Source: Kaistella sp. 97-N-M2
GTDB lineage: Bacteria; Bacteroidota; Bacteroidia; Flavobacteriales; Weeksellaceae
NCBI RefSeq assembly: GCF_021513235.1
Contig: NZ_CP090976.1
Span: forward strand, 2,108,001-2,172,000
Direction of reading: 5' to 3'
Length of the DNA: 64,000 bases
Under the pieces are notes generated by a model. The model ran no database searches. It saw only the letters and a list, made by a program, of their open reading frames with translations, and was not told where the DNA came from. Numbering within the stretch: position 1 is the stretch's first letter; each line of letters opens with the position of its first letter. Made by a program: the position numbers and the translations under genes. Shown here in pieces: positions 9,558 to 18,520 of the stretch.

Positions 9558-10706
9558 TTATTCTTTTGAATTGCGTTTAAGAATCGTTTGAATCACTTCA
9601 TTATGAGCTTCACAACGCATAATATTATGGCTGGAACGTAAGTATTTTTTAAGAAAAAATACCGAAATGAATTTATTATTGGTCCATCTGTTTAAATGGA
9701 TGAAATAGCGGTTGAGCGCTAAGTATTGCGGCAGGTATAAACTTTCTTTTTTTCTGCAGAACTTTTGCCAGGATTCTCTTATAAATACTGAGTCATTTAC
9801 TAATTTCGATCTTTCTTCAATTTTCTTTAAAAGTTTTTGATTTTCTTTTTCTGTTAGTAGTCTGATACCACCTTCTTTAATCGCTTGAACTCCTTTGTAG
9901 TTAATTTTAAAATCGTTCTCATTAAACTGCACATCTAAGAGCAAGCCCTGATTCCAGGAATCATTTCCTTCCCTATACCCAAAAAGAGTATTTCCCTGCC
10001 CGTAGACAATGGTTTTATCCTGATAACGCTCAATAGTTCCGATACAGTGGCTGTGTTGACACGTTACCAAATCGGCACCTTTATCAATAAACCGTCTGCA
10101 CTTTTTTTGCAATAAGGGACTTGGATATTCGTAATATTCGATGCCACCATGATAAAGGATGATCAAGTGATCAACCCGTTTTTTTATTTCAGCGATCAGG
10201 TCCAAATCTTCGTAAGGATCGAAAAAATTCGCACCATATTCATTTTCAGAAGCGGTATTGAATTCCTGTTCTGCAAAGGTTAAAAAAGCGATCTTTTTTC
10301 CTTTGATCTCTTTAATAAACGGTTTTTTGGCCTCAATTAAATTGCGGGCAGCCCCAAAGGTATTGATCCCAATTTTAGCAACAGCCTTTAAAGTAGACTG
10401 CACGCCTTCCTCACCACAATCTTTAATGTGATTATTCGCCAGACTCAGCAGATCAAAGCCTGCCTTTTTAAAGATATTGACGAAAGCAGTATCGCCATAT
10501 AAAATAGGACCGCTTTTTTTAATGGGTTTTGGATCATCGGTGAGGACAAACTCCAGATTGCCCACTAAAAAATCGGCATTCTCAAAAAAGGGTAGACAAT
10601 CACCAAAAATCTGCTCGTGATCGCCAGATATAAAATGATGCTCTGTATCCTTAGTAGGACAAAGATCTCCTGAAATTACTATTGAAAATTGATTTTCTAA
10701 ACCCAT
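9558..10706 (-). CDS. CapA family metallophosphatase-fold protein
   Basis: A 382-aa protein of the CapA/PgsA family, best known from poly-gamma-glutamate capsule synthesis and membership of the calcineurin-like fold. Metal-ligand motifs are visible in order: SGDLCP (about 12-17), VGNLE (about 48-52), SLANNH (about 93-98), YHGG (about 186-189), CQHSHCIG (about 216-223) and YGQGN (about 235-239). It lacks an obvious signal peptide or anchor, unlike many CapA proteins. It sits between a GT4 gene and the polymerase gene within the operon. A role in trimming, transferring or modifying the capsule polymer is inferred. Confidence 0.85.
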   Translation of the reverse strand: MGLENQFSIVISGDLCPTKDTEHHFISGDHEQIFGDCLPFFENADFLVGNLEFVLTDDPKPIKKSGPILYGDTAFVNIFKKAGFDLLSLANNHIKDCGEEGVQSTLKAVAKIGINTFGAARNLIEAKKPFIKEIKGKKIAFLTFAEQEFNTASENEYGANFFDPYEDLDLIAEIKKRVDHLIILYHGGIEYYEYPSPLLQKKCRRFIDKGADLVTCQHSHCIGTIERYQDKTIVYGQGNTLFGYREGNDSWNQGLLLDVQFNENDFKINYKGVQAIKEGGIRLLTEKENQKLLKKIEERSKLVNDSVFIRESWQKFCRKKESLYLPQYLALNRYFIHLNRWTNNKFISVFFLKKYLRSSHNIMRCEAHNEVIQTILKRNSKE

Positions 10707-10728
10707 AATTTATTATCTATTGCAAAAA

Positions 10729-11892
10729 TTACTTTGAATATAATTTCTGATAACGATCCTGCAAAATTACCACGTTTGATTTTGTATCAAAGCCGTTATT
10801 GATGATAATCTTAGAAATAAGATCCAAATCTTTATTAATTATTGACCGGTTTTTGATTTCTTCTGCCCAAACATCAGCCTGAAAATGATTGAAAAAGTGG
10901 ACCAGATCAACTCCCATATCTACGCTTGTGGGAAAACCGGTATACAGATAACAGTCTAATCCTGCAGCCTGTGCTTCGACCGCAACCAGGCCAAATCCTT
11001 CCTTCAAGGCAGGTGCTACAAAAATATCACAACTTTTCAAAACCGCAGGAATATCAGAACGCAAACCTAGATAGATGATGTTCTCTGTGATCCCATATTC
11101 GGAGGCCTTTGCCCAAATTTCTTCTAAATAGGCTGGCTGGTCGGCGCGTCCCGCAAATACAAATCTGAAATCAATATTTTTCTTCTTTAATTCTGCTAAA
11201 ATATCCAATATAAAAAGAACGTTTTTGTGGGCAACAATACGTCCGACATTCCCAATGACTATGGTATTATCATTTAAATGGTAAATTTGTCTTAGTTTCT
11301 CTACCGCCTTATCTTTAACATTTCTAAAAGAATCTACATCGATGGCATTGTTAATGACTGCAGAATTATTTTCATTCAAAAATTTATGGTAGAATAAACT
11401 CTTGTTGGCTTCTGGCGAACATCCCCAAAAACAATCCGCATATCGATTGATCAGAAACTTCTGCATGTGCAATTCGGTTTGACTTGCCATCCGTGATAAA
11501 ATGCTTCCTCTGAATTTCAGATCTGCATGGGAATGTACGATCACTTTTTTCACACCCGCTTTTTTCGCGGCTAAAGCGATCATTCCAGATTTTGCATTCA
11601 TATGAATATGTACAATATCCGGCAGACCTAATTCCTCTGTTACTTTTTTAAATGCGGCGAAGTAGTTCTTGATGCCCAGATCCCACTGCGCACCGATATG
11701 TTTAATCCTGCCTCCTTTTGCTAAAATTTCTTGATCAAAATCTCCAGTGGTATTCCCGTCTTTGATTTTATAATTAATTAAAAAATCGAACTGGAAGTGA
11801 GCAGATATATGCCGAAAAATATCCATCAGCATCACTTCAGCGCCTCCTCTGTTCATAGCACCTGTTACATGTAATACTTTAATTTTAGACAT
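10729..11892 (-). CDS. Glycosyltransferase family 4 (GT-B)
   Basis: GT-B sugar transferase of 387 aa resembling EpsF/WcaL-type capsule enzymes. The N-terminus has VLHVTGAMNRGGAEVML, the glycine-rich acceptor loop of this group. The C-terminal half has VIGNVGRIVAHKN and the donor-site EX7E motif EGFGLVAVEAQAAG. It is encoded five bases downstream of the ATP-grasp gene in the same operon. The sugar it transfers cannot be told from sequence. Confidence 0.9.
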   Translation of the reverse strand: MSKIKVLHVTGAMNRGGAEVMLMDIFRHISAHFQFDFLINYKIKDGNTTGDFDQEILAKGGRIKHIGAQWDLGIKNYFAAFKKVTEELGLPDIVHIHMNAKSGMIALAAKKAGVKKVIVHSHADLKFRGSILSRMASQTELHMQKFLINRYADCFWGCSPEANKSLFYHKFLNENNSAVINNAIDVDSFRNVKDKAVEKLRQIYHLNDNTIVIGNVGRIVAHKNVLFILDILAELKKKNIDFRFVFAGRADQPAYLEEIWAKASEYGITENIIYLGLRSDIPAVLKSCDIFVAPALKEGFGLVAVEAQAAGLDCYLYTGFPTSVDMGVDLVHFFNHFQADVWAEEIKNRSIINKDLDLISKIIINNGFDTKSNVVILQDRYQKLYSK

Positions 11893-11897
11893 TGCTC

Positions 11898-12827
11898 TTA
11901 AATTTTCGTAGGGAGTGTTAAAAGTTCACCTAAAATCTGATCATATTCTGGCGGTGTAAAATCGGGTAAACCACTTTTTGGATAAAAAGTCATTTCTCCA
12001 AAAACGATCTTCTCTTCCACTTCGTAAAAATCCACTCTCACAAAAGGAAAATCATGTGCTAAATCTTCCGCAATTCTTACCATTTCACTTAGTTGAGCTG
12101 GTGGTTCAATATCGATATCCGGCCTTGGTTTTAAATCTTTTCCAAAGGGTAGAATCTGCCAATCTAAATCATAAAAATTTTGCGCATGGTTGGCCGTATC
12201 GCGACCTTTGTTAGCTTGTACAAAATGAACTTTGCCATTAAAACAGAACAGTTTATAATCCATGAGAAGTCCACTTTTATCCGTTAAGAATTTTTCTACC
12301 AGAATTCTGGCGGGCATATTTTTATAAGGCCATTCGCGACCCGGCCAAAAGATATTACTGTTCAGCCAAATATCGAAGGTTTTTTTCCACCAAAACCAGT
12401 TGATCTTGCTTTTATCGGTACAGATCAAGTTCCACCCGCTGCCATGCGTAGCTTTAATCACGAATTTTTGGGGTAAAGTTTGAAAGGGAATCGCGTCGAC
12501 CTTGGTATAGACGCCAATAATTTCTGCTAAAATAGCAGAATAGCCTTTTTCTGTAAGATATTTTCTGACTTCATATTTATCGGCACACACCGTCGTTAGC
12601 TCATTGTGGTAGTTCAGTTTCAACCACTGCATTTTATCGCTGAAGGTTTTGGGCTGTTCCAGCTCAGGGAACTTTCCGGCGCACGAGTGAAACAACTTTT
12701 TAATCGCCTCAAGATCAGAAACATTTTTTAAATTTTCTATGCCTTTCTGCTGCTGGTTTTTGGACCAGAGGTAATATAAAAAAGCATTCCTGTTTTTTAA
12801 ACCGACCAAATAATTTCTTAGACTCAT
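11898..12827 (-). CDS. TupA-like ATP-grasp protein
   Basis: A 309-aa protein of the TupA-like ATP-grasp family, named after the teichuronopeptide gene of alkaliphilic Bacillus. Family features are FSDKMQWLKLNYHN, CADKYEVRKYL, the ATP-binding FVIKATHGSGWN (about 135-146), a DYKLFCFNG stretch and a final FVRVDFYEVEEKIVFGEMTFYP segment. The start at 12827 (ATGA overlap with the upstream gene) is preferred to the upstream 12866 start, which lies inside that gene. ATP-grasp enzymes usually form amide bonds, so it may attach an amino acid or peptide to a uronic acid of the polymer. That substrate is an inference. Confidence 0.85.
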   Translation of the reverse strand: MSLRNYLVGLKNRNAFLYYLWSKNQQQKGIENLKNVSDLEAIKKLFHSCAGKFPELEQPKTFSDKMQWLKLNYHNELTTVCADKYEVRKYLTEKGYSAILAEIIGVYTKVDAIPFQTLPQKFVIKATHGSGWNLICTDKSKINWFWWKKTFDIWLNSNIFWPGREWPYKNMPARILVEKFLTDKSGLLMDYKLFCFNGKVHFVQANKGRDTANHAQNFYDLDWQILPFGKDLKPRPDIDIEPPAQLSEMVRIAEDLAHDFPFVRVDFYEVEEKIVFGEMTFYPKSGLPDFTPPEYDQILGELLTLPTKI

Positions 12828-13840
12828 GATTTTAATTTTCTGTAAATGAATCGGGACCAATTCCACATCTTCAACTGCAGCTTTCCTTTTACACTTCCCT
12901 GTAAAGCCGAAACAAAGTAGCGGGTCTGCGGTCGCAGATCATGATCTTCCTTCAGGTAAGCACAAAGTTCCGGTGTTATTCTTTCCTTGATTAACTGTAA
13001 AGCTTCTTCTTTCAACTCGGGCTTAATATTATCGTACATGCCTGCAAAGAAATTCAACCGCTGGTTCAGAAATACATTCCGGTATTGTTGGTATAAATGA
13101 TGGTCTTTTAAATAACGCTCCACAATATCGGTAACATAAACCAAATGGAATAATTTACCATCCTTTTTAGCGGTGGTCGCATCGGGTTGCTGACGGTAAA
13201 AACTTAGTCGCTCCGGCAGCAAACTTATCTTATCGAGTTTTGTGATCAGATGCCAGTGAACAGGAATATCCTGCCGCGTAAAACCCGGTGGGAAATAAAT
13301 ATTGAGTTCGCGTACTTTTTCCGTGCGTAATAATTTGACCCAAGTGAAGGCAGGTCTTTGCAATAACTTTATTTTATTTGCCGGATCGATCGCATGTAAT
13401 TCTGAAGTTTTTACTCGTAAAGCTTCAATCTCTTTATTTTGATAAAAAGTTACATAATCCCAAAGCACCATATCCGCTTTATCTTTCTCTGCCATAGCCA
13501 CGGCTTTTTTGAATAAAGAAGCGTCATAAAGATCGTCACCATCCAGAAATGTTACATATTTTCCTTTTGCCTCGGCAAGACATTGATTACGGGCAACAGC
13601 AAGGCCTTTGTTTTTTGTTTTTAAGATGAGGCGAATCCGTTGATCTTTTTCTGCATATTCCTGTAAAATCGCCGCAGTACCGTCGGTAGAGGCGTCATCT
13701 AAACAGATGAGTTCAAAATCAGAGAACGTCTGATTCAGAATACTGTCGAGGCTCTCTCGAATGAACGGCGCTACGTTGTAGGTAGCGAGGGTGATGGACA
13801 GCAAGTATCCTTCATTTATTGTATTATTTATATTTATCAT
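12824..13840 (-). CDS. Glycosyltransferase family 2 (GT-A)
   Basis: GT-A sugar transferase of 338 aa. The catalytic domain begins LSITLATYNVAPFI and carries LICLDDASTDGT (about 45-56) and the metal-binding FLDGDD (about 97-102). The C-terminal third is helical and basic and has no clear membrane span. It ends in a four-base overlap with the ATP-grasp gene, which suggests coupled translation and perhaps a coupled product. Specificity is unknown. Confidence 0.9.
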   Translation of the reverse strand: MININNTINEGYLLSITLATYNVAPFIRESLDSILNQTFSDFELICLDDASTDGTAAILQEYAEKDQRIRLILKTKNKGLAVARNQCLAEAKGKYVTFLDGDDLYDASLFKKAVAMAEKDKADMVLWDYVTFYQNKEIEALRVKTSELHAIDPANKIKLLQRPAFTWVKLLRTEKVRELNIYFPPGFTRQDIPVHWHLITKLDKISLLPERLSFYRQQPDATTAKKDGKLFHLVYVTDIVERYLKDHHLYQQYRNVFLNQRLNFFAGMYDNIKPELKEEALQLIKERITPELCAYLKEDHDLRPQTRYFVSALQGSVKGKLQLKMWNWSRFIYRKLKS

Positions 13841-13879
13841 TGAAAGAGCATATTGAGAACAGACAAGTTCTTTATTGTC

Positions 13880-14881
13880 TTACGAGTTAGTTAATTTTCT
13901 TAGCCACGTTTTAGGTCGAAAACTTTGTAAAGTTCGCAAAGTATTAACAAATAAAAAATATGGTAGAAAGTGAAATAATTCTTTTACCCAGGGTTCTAAA
14001 GTTTTAGAGGGTTGGGTAAATTCAACATGTGCCCATGGTGTCTGTTTCTGAAATTTTCTATATAACTTTTTTAAAGGATGATAATTTCCTTTTACCCAGG
14101 GTCGGTCTGTAAGATACGGGGTCAAATGACAAAACACAGGATTATCTTTTGCTTCCTGAAGCAACTTGTCATTATAATAGTCCTTCAAATTATGGTAATC
14201 CAAAATCCGTTTGCGATTCAATACAAAAATTGGGGTCATCGCATTAAACTTAGGGTGAAGTACTTTTTTTTCAAGACATACTCCGTTGATCGTTCCCTGA
14301 TCATGATAAGAAACTTTACCCTCATAATGATTAATGAAATTAATCATTTTTTCTTCCAAGTTTTTTTCCCGCCACTGCTTAAGGTTTATAACCAACATGC
14401 CTGCATTAAAATATGGATCGGCAGCACTTAAACCTACATTTAATTTTTTATCAATTGAAATAACGTCCAGAACACCTGCAATGTCATAACCTTCGATATC
14501 AATATTCCATAATTCTCTTAAGGATTGATTAATAAAACTGTCACAATCCAAATAAATCGCTTTTTCAACTGTCAATGGTAGTAATGTAGGTAAATAAAGG
14601 CGGTAATAAGTTGCTAAAGACCGCACTGAGGCTTTTACACTTTTTTCTAAAATAGAATGAATTATTTTGGTGTTTAAATAAGTAATTTTCGCATTATATT
14701 TATTTACAATCTCATCAATCAGCTTTTTATTTTGCACTGAGATATCCATATCCATCACGTAAAAAACGATCTGATCTTCATATCTGTTTTTTTCACTATT
14801 CCGATTACTTTCTAATATTGAAAAAATCGCAATGCCCAAAAACGGAGCATAATTATTATCTGCACTTAAAATTAAATTCAT
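13880..14881 (-). CDS. Glycosyltransferase family 8
   Basis: Retaining galactosyl/glucosyl-type transferase of family GT8 (333 aa), like LgtC/GspA. The N-terminus has ILSADNNYAPFLGIAIFSIL, the DxD metal site is in AIYLDCDSFIN (about 103-113), and FNAGMLVINLKQWR and the later CHLTP/KPW-type segment are typical of the fold. It lies next to a second GT8 gene that is related in pattern but not near-identical, so the two probably add different residues. It is the only gene in this part with a small gap (about 40 bases) before the following gene. Confidence 0.9.
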   Translation of the reverse strand: MNLILSADNNYAPFLGIAIFSILESNRNSEKNRYEDQIVFYVMDMDISVQNKKLIDEIVNKYNAKITYLNTKIIHSILEKSVKASVRSLATYYRLYLPTLLPLTVEKAIYLDCDSFINQSLRELWNIDIEGYDIAGVLDVISIDKKLNVGLSAADPYFNAGMLVINLKQWREKNLEEKMINFINHYEGKVSYHDQGTINGVCLEKKVLHPKFNAMTPIFVLNRKRILDYHNLKDYYNDKLLQEAKDNPVFCHLTPYLTDRPWVKGNYHPLKKLYRKFQKQTPWAHVEFTQPSKTLEPWVKELFHFLPYFLFVNTLRTLQSFRPKTWLRKLTNS

Positions 14882-14892
14882 TAAATATGTTT

Positions 14893-15840
14893 TTATTTAG
14901 ATGATCTTGGAAATATGATTGTAAACACTCTTTTCATTTTAAGTGAAATTCTATTCAATTTTTTCCTAATTACATCTTCTTTATTATAGCGTTTGTAAAA
15001 ATATGAGTATTGCGTGGTATTATTCTTTACAAAATTCCACCAAACTGTTGACTGGTCCATATATTTTGAATCCCAGGGCTTTTTTGCTGTAAAATGATAA
15101 ATAACTGGTTTTTCAGATAATTCATATTTAGAGAATAAATCCCATTGATCAGCCCCTTTTGCTCTTACCGCGTAGGTAGCGTTAAATTTTGGAGATAGAA
15201 ATAAAATTTTATTTTTGCAACTCATATTTAATATATCCTGATCATGATATTCCCATTTATATTTCGCAAGCTCAAGCCATTTTTCCCATATCTTTGTTAA
15301 TCTTATTTTTTCCAAATTTATTAATAATACGCCGGCATTGATATACGTATATTTAGCATTTGAAAAATGTTCTTTCCAATAGGGTATCTCAACCAAATGT
15401 TCCTCAAAAACTTGATGAATATAGAGATTCCTAACACCGCCAATAATGTATCCGTCTAAGTTTATGTTGTACAGTTCACTTAAGTCATCATTAATTAACA
15501 CATCTACATCCAAATAAAGTATTTTATTTTCCTGAGGAAGTAAATCATGTAACATTAATCGATAATATGTGGACTCCGTTATCCCCCGATGTTGATGCGC
15601 ATTCTGAAAAGTACTTTTTGCCTCAACAAAATTGATGGTTAGGTTTTTATTTGATAAACTTTGAATATGAGCTTTATTAGCATCTGTCAAATCTTTGTTA
15701 ACAACACAATAAACAATATAGTGAGTTTGCTCTTTGGCATAATAGGATAATGAAGAAATGCTAATAAATGCCGGCAAGGCAAAATTATTATCAAAACAGA
15801 AAACGATTGGTATACTGCTGGGGTTTGTCATAAAAATCAA
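14893..15840 (-). CDS. Glycosyltransferase family 8
   Basis: Second GT8 enzyme of the locus (315 aa). It shows PIVFCFDNNFALPAFISISSL at the N-terminus, the DxD site in ILYLDVDVLIND (about 99-110), YINAGVLLINLEKIR and a VIYHFTAKKPW segment that belongs to the sugar-binding C-terminal part. The stop abuts the start of the preceding GT2 gene's end (no spacer), consistent with a tight operon. Probable alpha-linked hexose transfer; exact sugar unknown. Confidence 0.9.
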   Translation of the reverse strand: MIFMTNPSSIPIVFCFDNNFALPAFISISSLSYYAKEQTHYIVYCVVNKDLTDANKAHIQSLSNKNLTINFVEAKSTFQNAHQHRGITESTYYRLMLHDLLPQENKILYLDVDVLINDDLSELYNINLDGYIIGGVRNLYIHQVFEEHLVEIPYWKEHFSNAKYTYINAGVLLINLEKIRLTKIWEKWLELAKYKWEYHDQDILNMSCKNKILFLSPKFNATYAVRAKGADQWDLFSKYELSEKPVIYHFTAKKPWDSKYMDQSTVWWNFVKNNTTQYSYFYKRYNKEDVIRKKLNRISLKMKRVFTIIFPRSSK

Positions 15841-16827
15841 TTAACCAATTTTACGTAATATGCGGAAGTATGTAAATAATTTTCGATCACTACTAATAAT
15901 CTGTAATTTATAAAATAGCATATTCCTTGTGGGATTTAAAGCTTTATATTGATGAAAAAGAGATTTAAAGCTTTTAAAATCACCTATTTTTAAATAAATT
16001 ATACAACAATTCAAATATTTATTAGCAATATGAAATTCAAAGTACTTTCGTAGATCTTCTGCAAAATCAAACATCATTAATTTCAAGAGCGAAGCCATTT
16101 TCAAATTAAAATCTATATTTTTTTTAAAATCCCCCAATATATTTTTTGTCCAAGAATAGCTAGTGTTTATTCTGTAAACGCTCATTGCATCACACATAAA
16201 TAGCCCATAACTATCTTTTAGAGCATACATTTCTAAAAAGTAATCACCAACGGGAGCATTAACAATCCATTCCGGAAATTTTAAAAAAACTTCTCGCTTG
16301 AAAAAGTAAGAAGATGTGGGTGCAAATTGGCCTTGTGCTTCAAGGATATTTTTGGATAAAACTCGTAACATCATTGTAGACTTAATATAACTAGGAGTCG
16401 GATTAACACTGTTGTTTTCTTCTTTATAGCAAGGATGAAATATTATTGAGCATTCTTTATTCTCATTTAATAAATTTGCCTGCTTCTGTAATTTTAGGGG
16501 ATCTATCCAGTAATCGTCACCTTCACACATTGCAATGTATTTTCCTTTAGCACGATTAAAATTATACTTCTGATTCATCCCACGAACTCCTTTAGAGTAC
16601 TGATTTTCTTTCTGAAAAATAGGTTTAATTATGTCCGGATAACGTTCCTGATATTCTTTAATGATATTTTGCGTACCATCTGTAGATGCATCATCATTAA
16701 TAAGAACTTCAAATTTAAAGTCACATTGCTGCATCATAAAACCGTCCAAGCATTGTCGGATGTAGGGCCCATGATTATAAGTAAGGCAAGAGATTGAAAC
16801 GATTATTTCATTTTGCAGGTCTTCCAT
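15841..16827 (-). CDS. Glycosyltransferase family 2 (GT-A)
   Basis: GT-A sugar transferase of 328 aa. VSISCLTYNHGPYIRQCLDG opens the fold, with EVLINDDASTDGT (about 39-51) for the nucleotide and AMCEGDDYW (about 94-102) as the metal site. It belongs to the group with a TYNHxxYI N-terminus that is common in capsule loci. Its ATG at 16827 lies 20 bases inside the end of the acetyltransferase gene. The region 15840-17000 is more AT-rich than the flanks, which is usual for variable capsule genes. Confidence 0.9.
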   Translation of the reverse strand: MEDLQNEIIVSISCLTYNHGPYIRQCLDGFMMQQCDFKFEVLINDDASTDGTQNIIKEYQERYPDIIKPIFQKENQYSKGVRGMNQKYNFNRAKGKYIAMCEGDDYWIDPLKLQKQANLLNENKECSIIFHPCYKEENNSVNPTPSYIKSTMMLRVLSKNILEAQGQFAPTSSYFFKREVFLKFPEWIVNAPVGDYFLEMYALKDSYGLFMCDAMSVYRINTSYSWTKNILGDFKKNIDFNLKMASLLKLMMFDFAEDLRKYFEFHIANKYLNCCIIYLKIGDFKSFKSLFHQYKALNPTRNMLFYKLQIISSDRKLFTYFRILRKIG

Positions 16828-17437
16828 AAACTACTTTTTTAGGGGCGATCGTACTCATAACAAGAGAACCAGCTCCCACTACTGTATCATGACCTATTTT
16901 TTCAACTTTTCCTGAAACTGTTGTTGTCCCCATTCCTACGAGTACATTTTCCTCCACAACAGTATAAGCTCCAATCAATGAATGACCGGCGATGTAGCAA
17001 TGCTCAGCAATCGTCACATTATGCGTAAGCCCTACCCCGAAGGATATAATACTATTTTCTTTGACAACAACATCAGGCTGTACGGTTACGTTCGCATGAA
17101 TTTGCACCCCTTCATTTAATACACTAAACCGAGATACAGATGCTGTGGGGTGAATTAAAAGAGGGAGCATACCACCTTGCTTTTTAATCGTATCAAAAAC
17201 TTCTTTTCTTATTGTATTATCGCCCATCGATAAAGCGAAATTTACGGAGGCAATATCCTGTTTAAGAAAACTTTCTGTATCAGAGACAATGGGATAACCC
17301 CATTGCGTTTTTCCTGTTAATTCATTGTTATAATGAATCAAACCCATAATTCTATAGCCATTTAATTCTGCTAACTCGATGGTTACTGCGGAATTATGTC
17401 CTATACCTATGATATATATTTCCTTTTGCTCCATCAT
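16808..17437 (-). CDS. NeuD/PglD-type sugar O- or N-acetyltransferase
   Basis: A 209-aa acyltransferase with an N-terminal Rossmann-like domain (IYIIGIGHNSAVTIELAE) and a C-terminal left-handed beta-helix. The hexapeptide repeats run from about residue 90 (VLNEGVQIHANVTVQPDVVV onward). Such enzymes acetylate an amino sugar on its nucleotide carrier. It directly follows a DegT aminotransferase gene, so the pair probably makes an acetamido sugar, as PglE/PglD do. Two adjacent ATG codons are possible starts; the first is used here. Confidence 0.88.
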   Translation of the reverse strand: MMEQKEIYIIGIGHNSAVTIELAELNGYRIMGLIHYNNELTGKTQWGYPIVSDTESFLKQDIASVNFALSMGDNTIRKEVFDTIKKQGGMLPLLIHPTASVSRFSVLNEGVQIHANVTVQPDVVVKENSIISFGVGLTHNVTIAEHCYIAGHSLIGAYTVVEENVLVGMGTTTVSGKVEKIGHDTVVGAGSLVMSTIAPKKVVYGRPAK

Positions 17438-18520
17438 TTAATTGTTTTGCACTCTTAAAATTAACCTACAAACCATATCTACTTCCTCAAAACTTAAATC
17501 GTAATAAAGTGGTAAGCACAGCACTTTCTTTGATACCTCATCGGTAATTTCCAAGGCTTTGGGTGCCAAATAAGGCAAGGCAGATGCCAAACTAGGATAG
17601 AAATATCTGCGTGTTCCAATTTCATTGTTTTTCAATCGATCCATGATTCGCAACATGAGCTCTTCAGAATCAAAAACCAAAGGATAATACGCTCCTTTAT
17701 TTTCAGATCCTTTATGCCATTTTGGGCGATAGGCTTTTAGGCTTGTGAGTTTATCGTCGTACCGCTGGGTAAGGGCTTGCCGCTTCTTGATTATATCCTC
17801 AATATATTTTAGATTGGATAGTCCCATGGCGGCATGAAGCTCAGAATTTTTTCCATTGAGGCCTAACTCCGCAAAAGTATCAAACCCCGAAATACCAAAG
17901 TTTCTAATAGAAGCAAGCTTTTTGAGAAGATCGGCGTTTTGTGTTACGACAAATCCACCTTCCACAGAATGATAGAGCTTGGTCGCATGTAAGCTGCAGG
18001 TTGAAATATCACCATATTCAAAAATTGATTTTCCGTTAATTTCCACCCCAAAAGCATGAGCGGCATCATAAATAACTTTTAAACCATGTTTCTTCGCAAT
18101 TCGGTCTATTGTTTCCACATCGCAAGGATTGCCATAAACGTGGGTTGCCAAGATAGCGGTTGTGTTATCGGTAATGGCGGCTTCAATTTTAGTGGCATCA
18201 ATATTTAAACTTTCGGCATCAATATCTACAAAAACCGGTATACATCCTTCCCAGACGATACTTGAAGTGGTTGCAACAAATGAAAAAGGGGTTGTAATAA
18301 TTTCTCCTTTTAAGTCTAATGCTTTAATCGCCATCTGTAGCGCAACAGTTCCATTGGTTACAAATAAAATATGTTTCAATTGGAGATGTTGTTTGATTTC
18401 CATTTCCAGTTGGCTTGCGAGCGGACCCATATTGGTCAACCACTGTCGGTTCCATATCCCACTTAAGTAATTTTGATAGATCTGCTGTGGAGGAAGAAAA
18501 GGTTTGGTTACTGGTATCAT
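17438..18520 (-). CDS. DegT/DnrJ/EryC1 family sugar aminotransferase
   Basis: PLP-dependent nucleotide-sugar aminotransferase (360 aa). It converts a keto sugar nucleotide to an amino sugar with glutamate. Family motifs are TNGTVALQMAIKAL (about 54-67), TPFSFVATTSSI (about 76-87), DAAHAFG (about 152-158) and the PLP lysine in SLHATKLYHSVEGG. It is most like VioA/FdtB-type enzymes, which act on 4- or 3-keto-6-deoxyhexoses. No rmlA/rmlB or PglF-type dehydratase is in this window, so the keto-sugar substrate must be made elsewhere. Its stop touches the start of the acetyltransferase. Confidence 0.9.
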   Translation of the reverse strand: MIPVTKPFLPPQQIYQNYLSGIWNRQWLTNMGPLASQLEMEIKQHLQLKHILFVTNGTVALQMAIKALDLKGEIITTPFSFVATTSSIVWEGCIPVFVDIDAESLNIDATKIEAAITDNTTAILATHVYGNPCDVETIDRIAKKHGLKVIYDAAHAFGVEINGKSIFEYGDISTCSLHATKLYHSVEGGFVVTQNADLLKKLASIRNFGISGFDTFAELGLNGKNSELHAAMGLSNLKYIEDIIKKRQALTQRYDDKLTSLKAYRPKWHKGSENKGAYYPLVFDSEELMLRIMDRLKNNEIGTRRYFYPSLASALPYLAPKALEITDEVSKKVLCLPLYYDLSFEEVDMVCRLILRVQNN

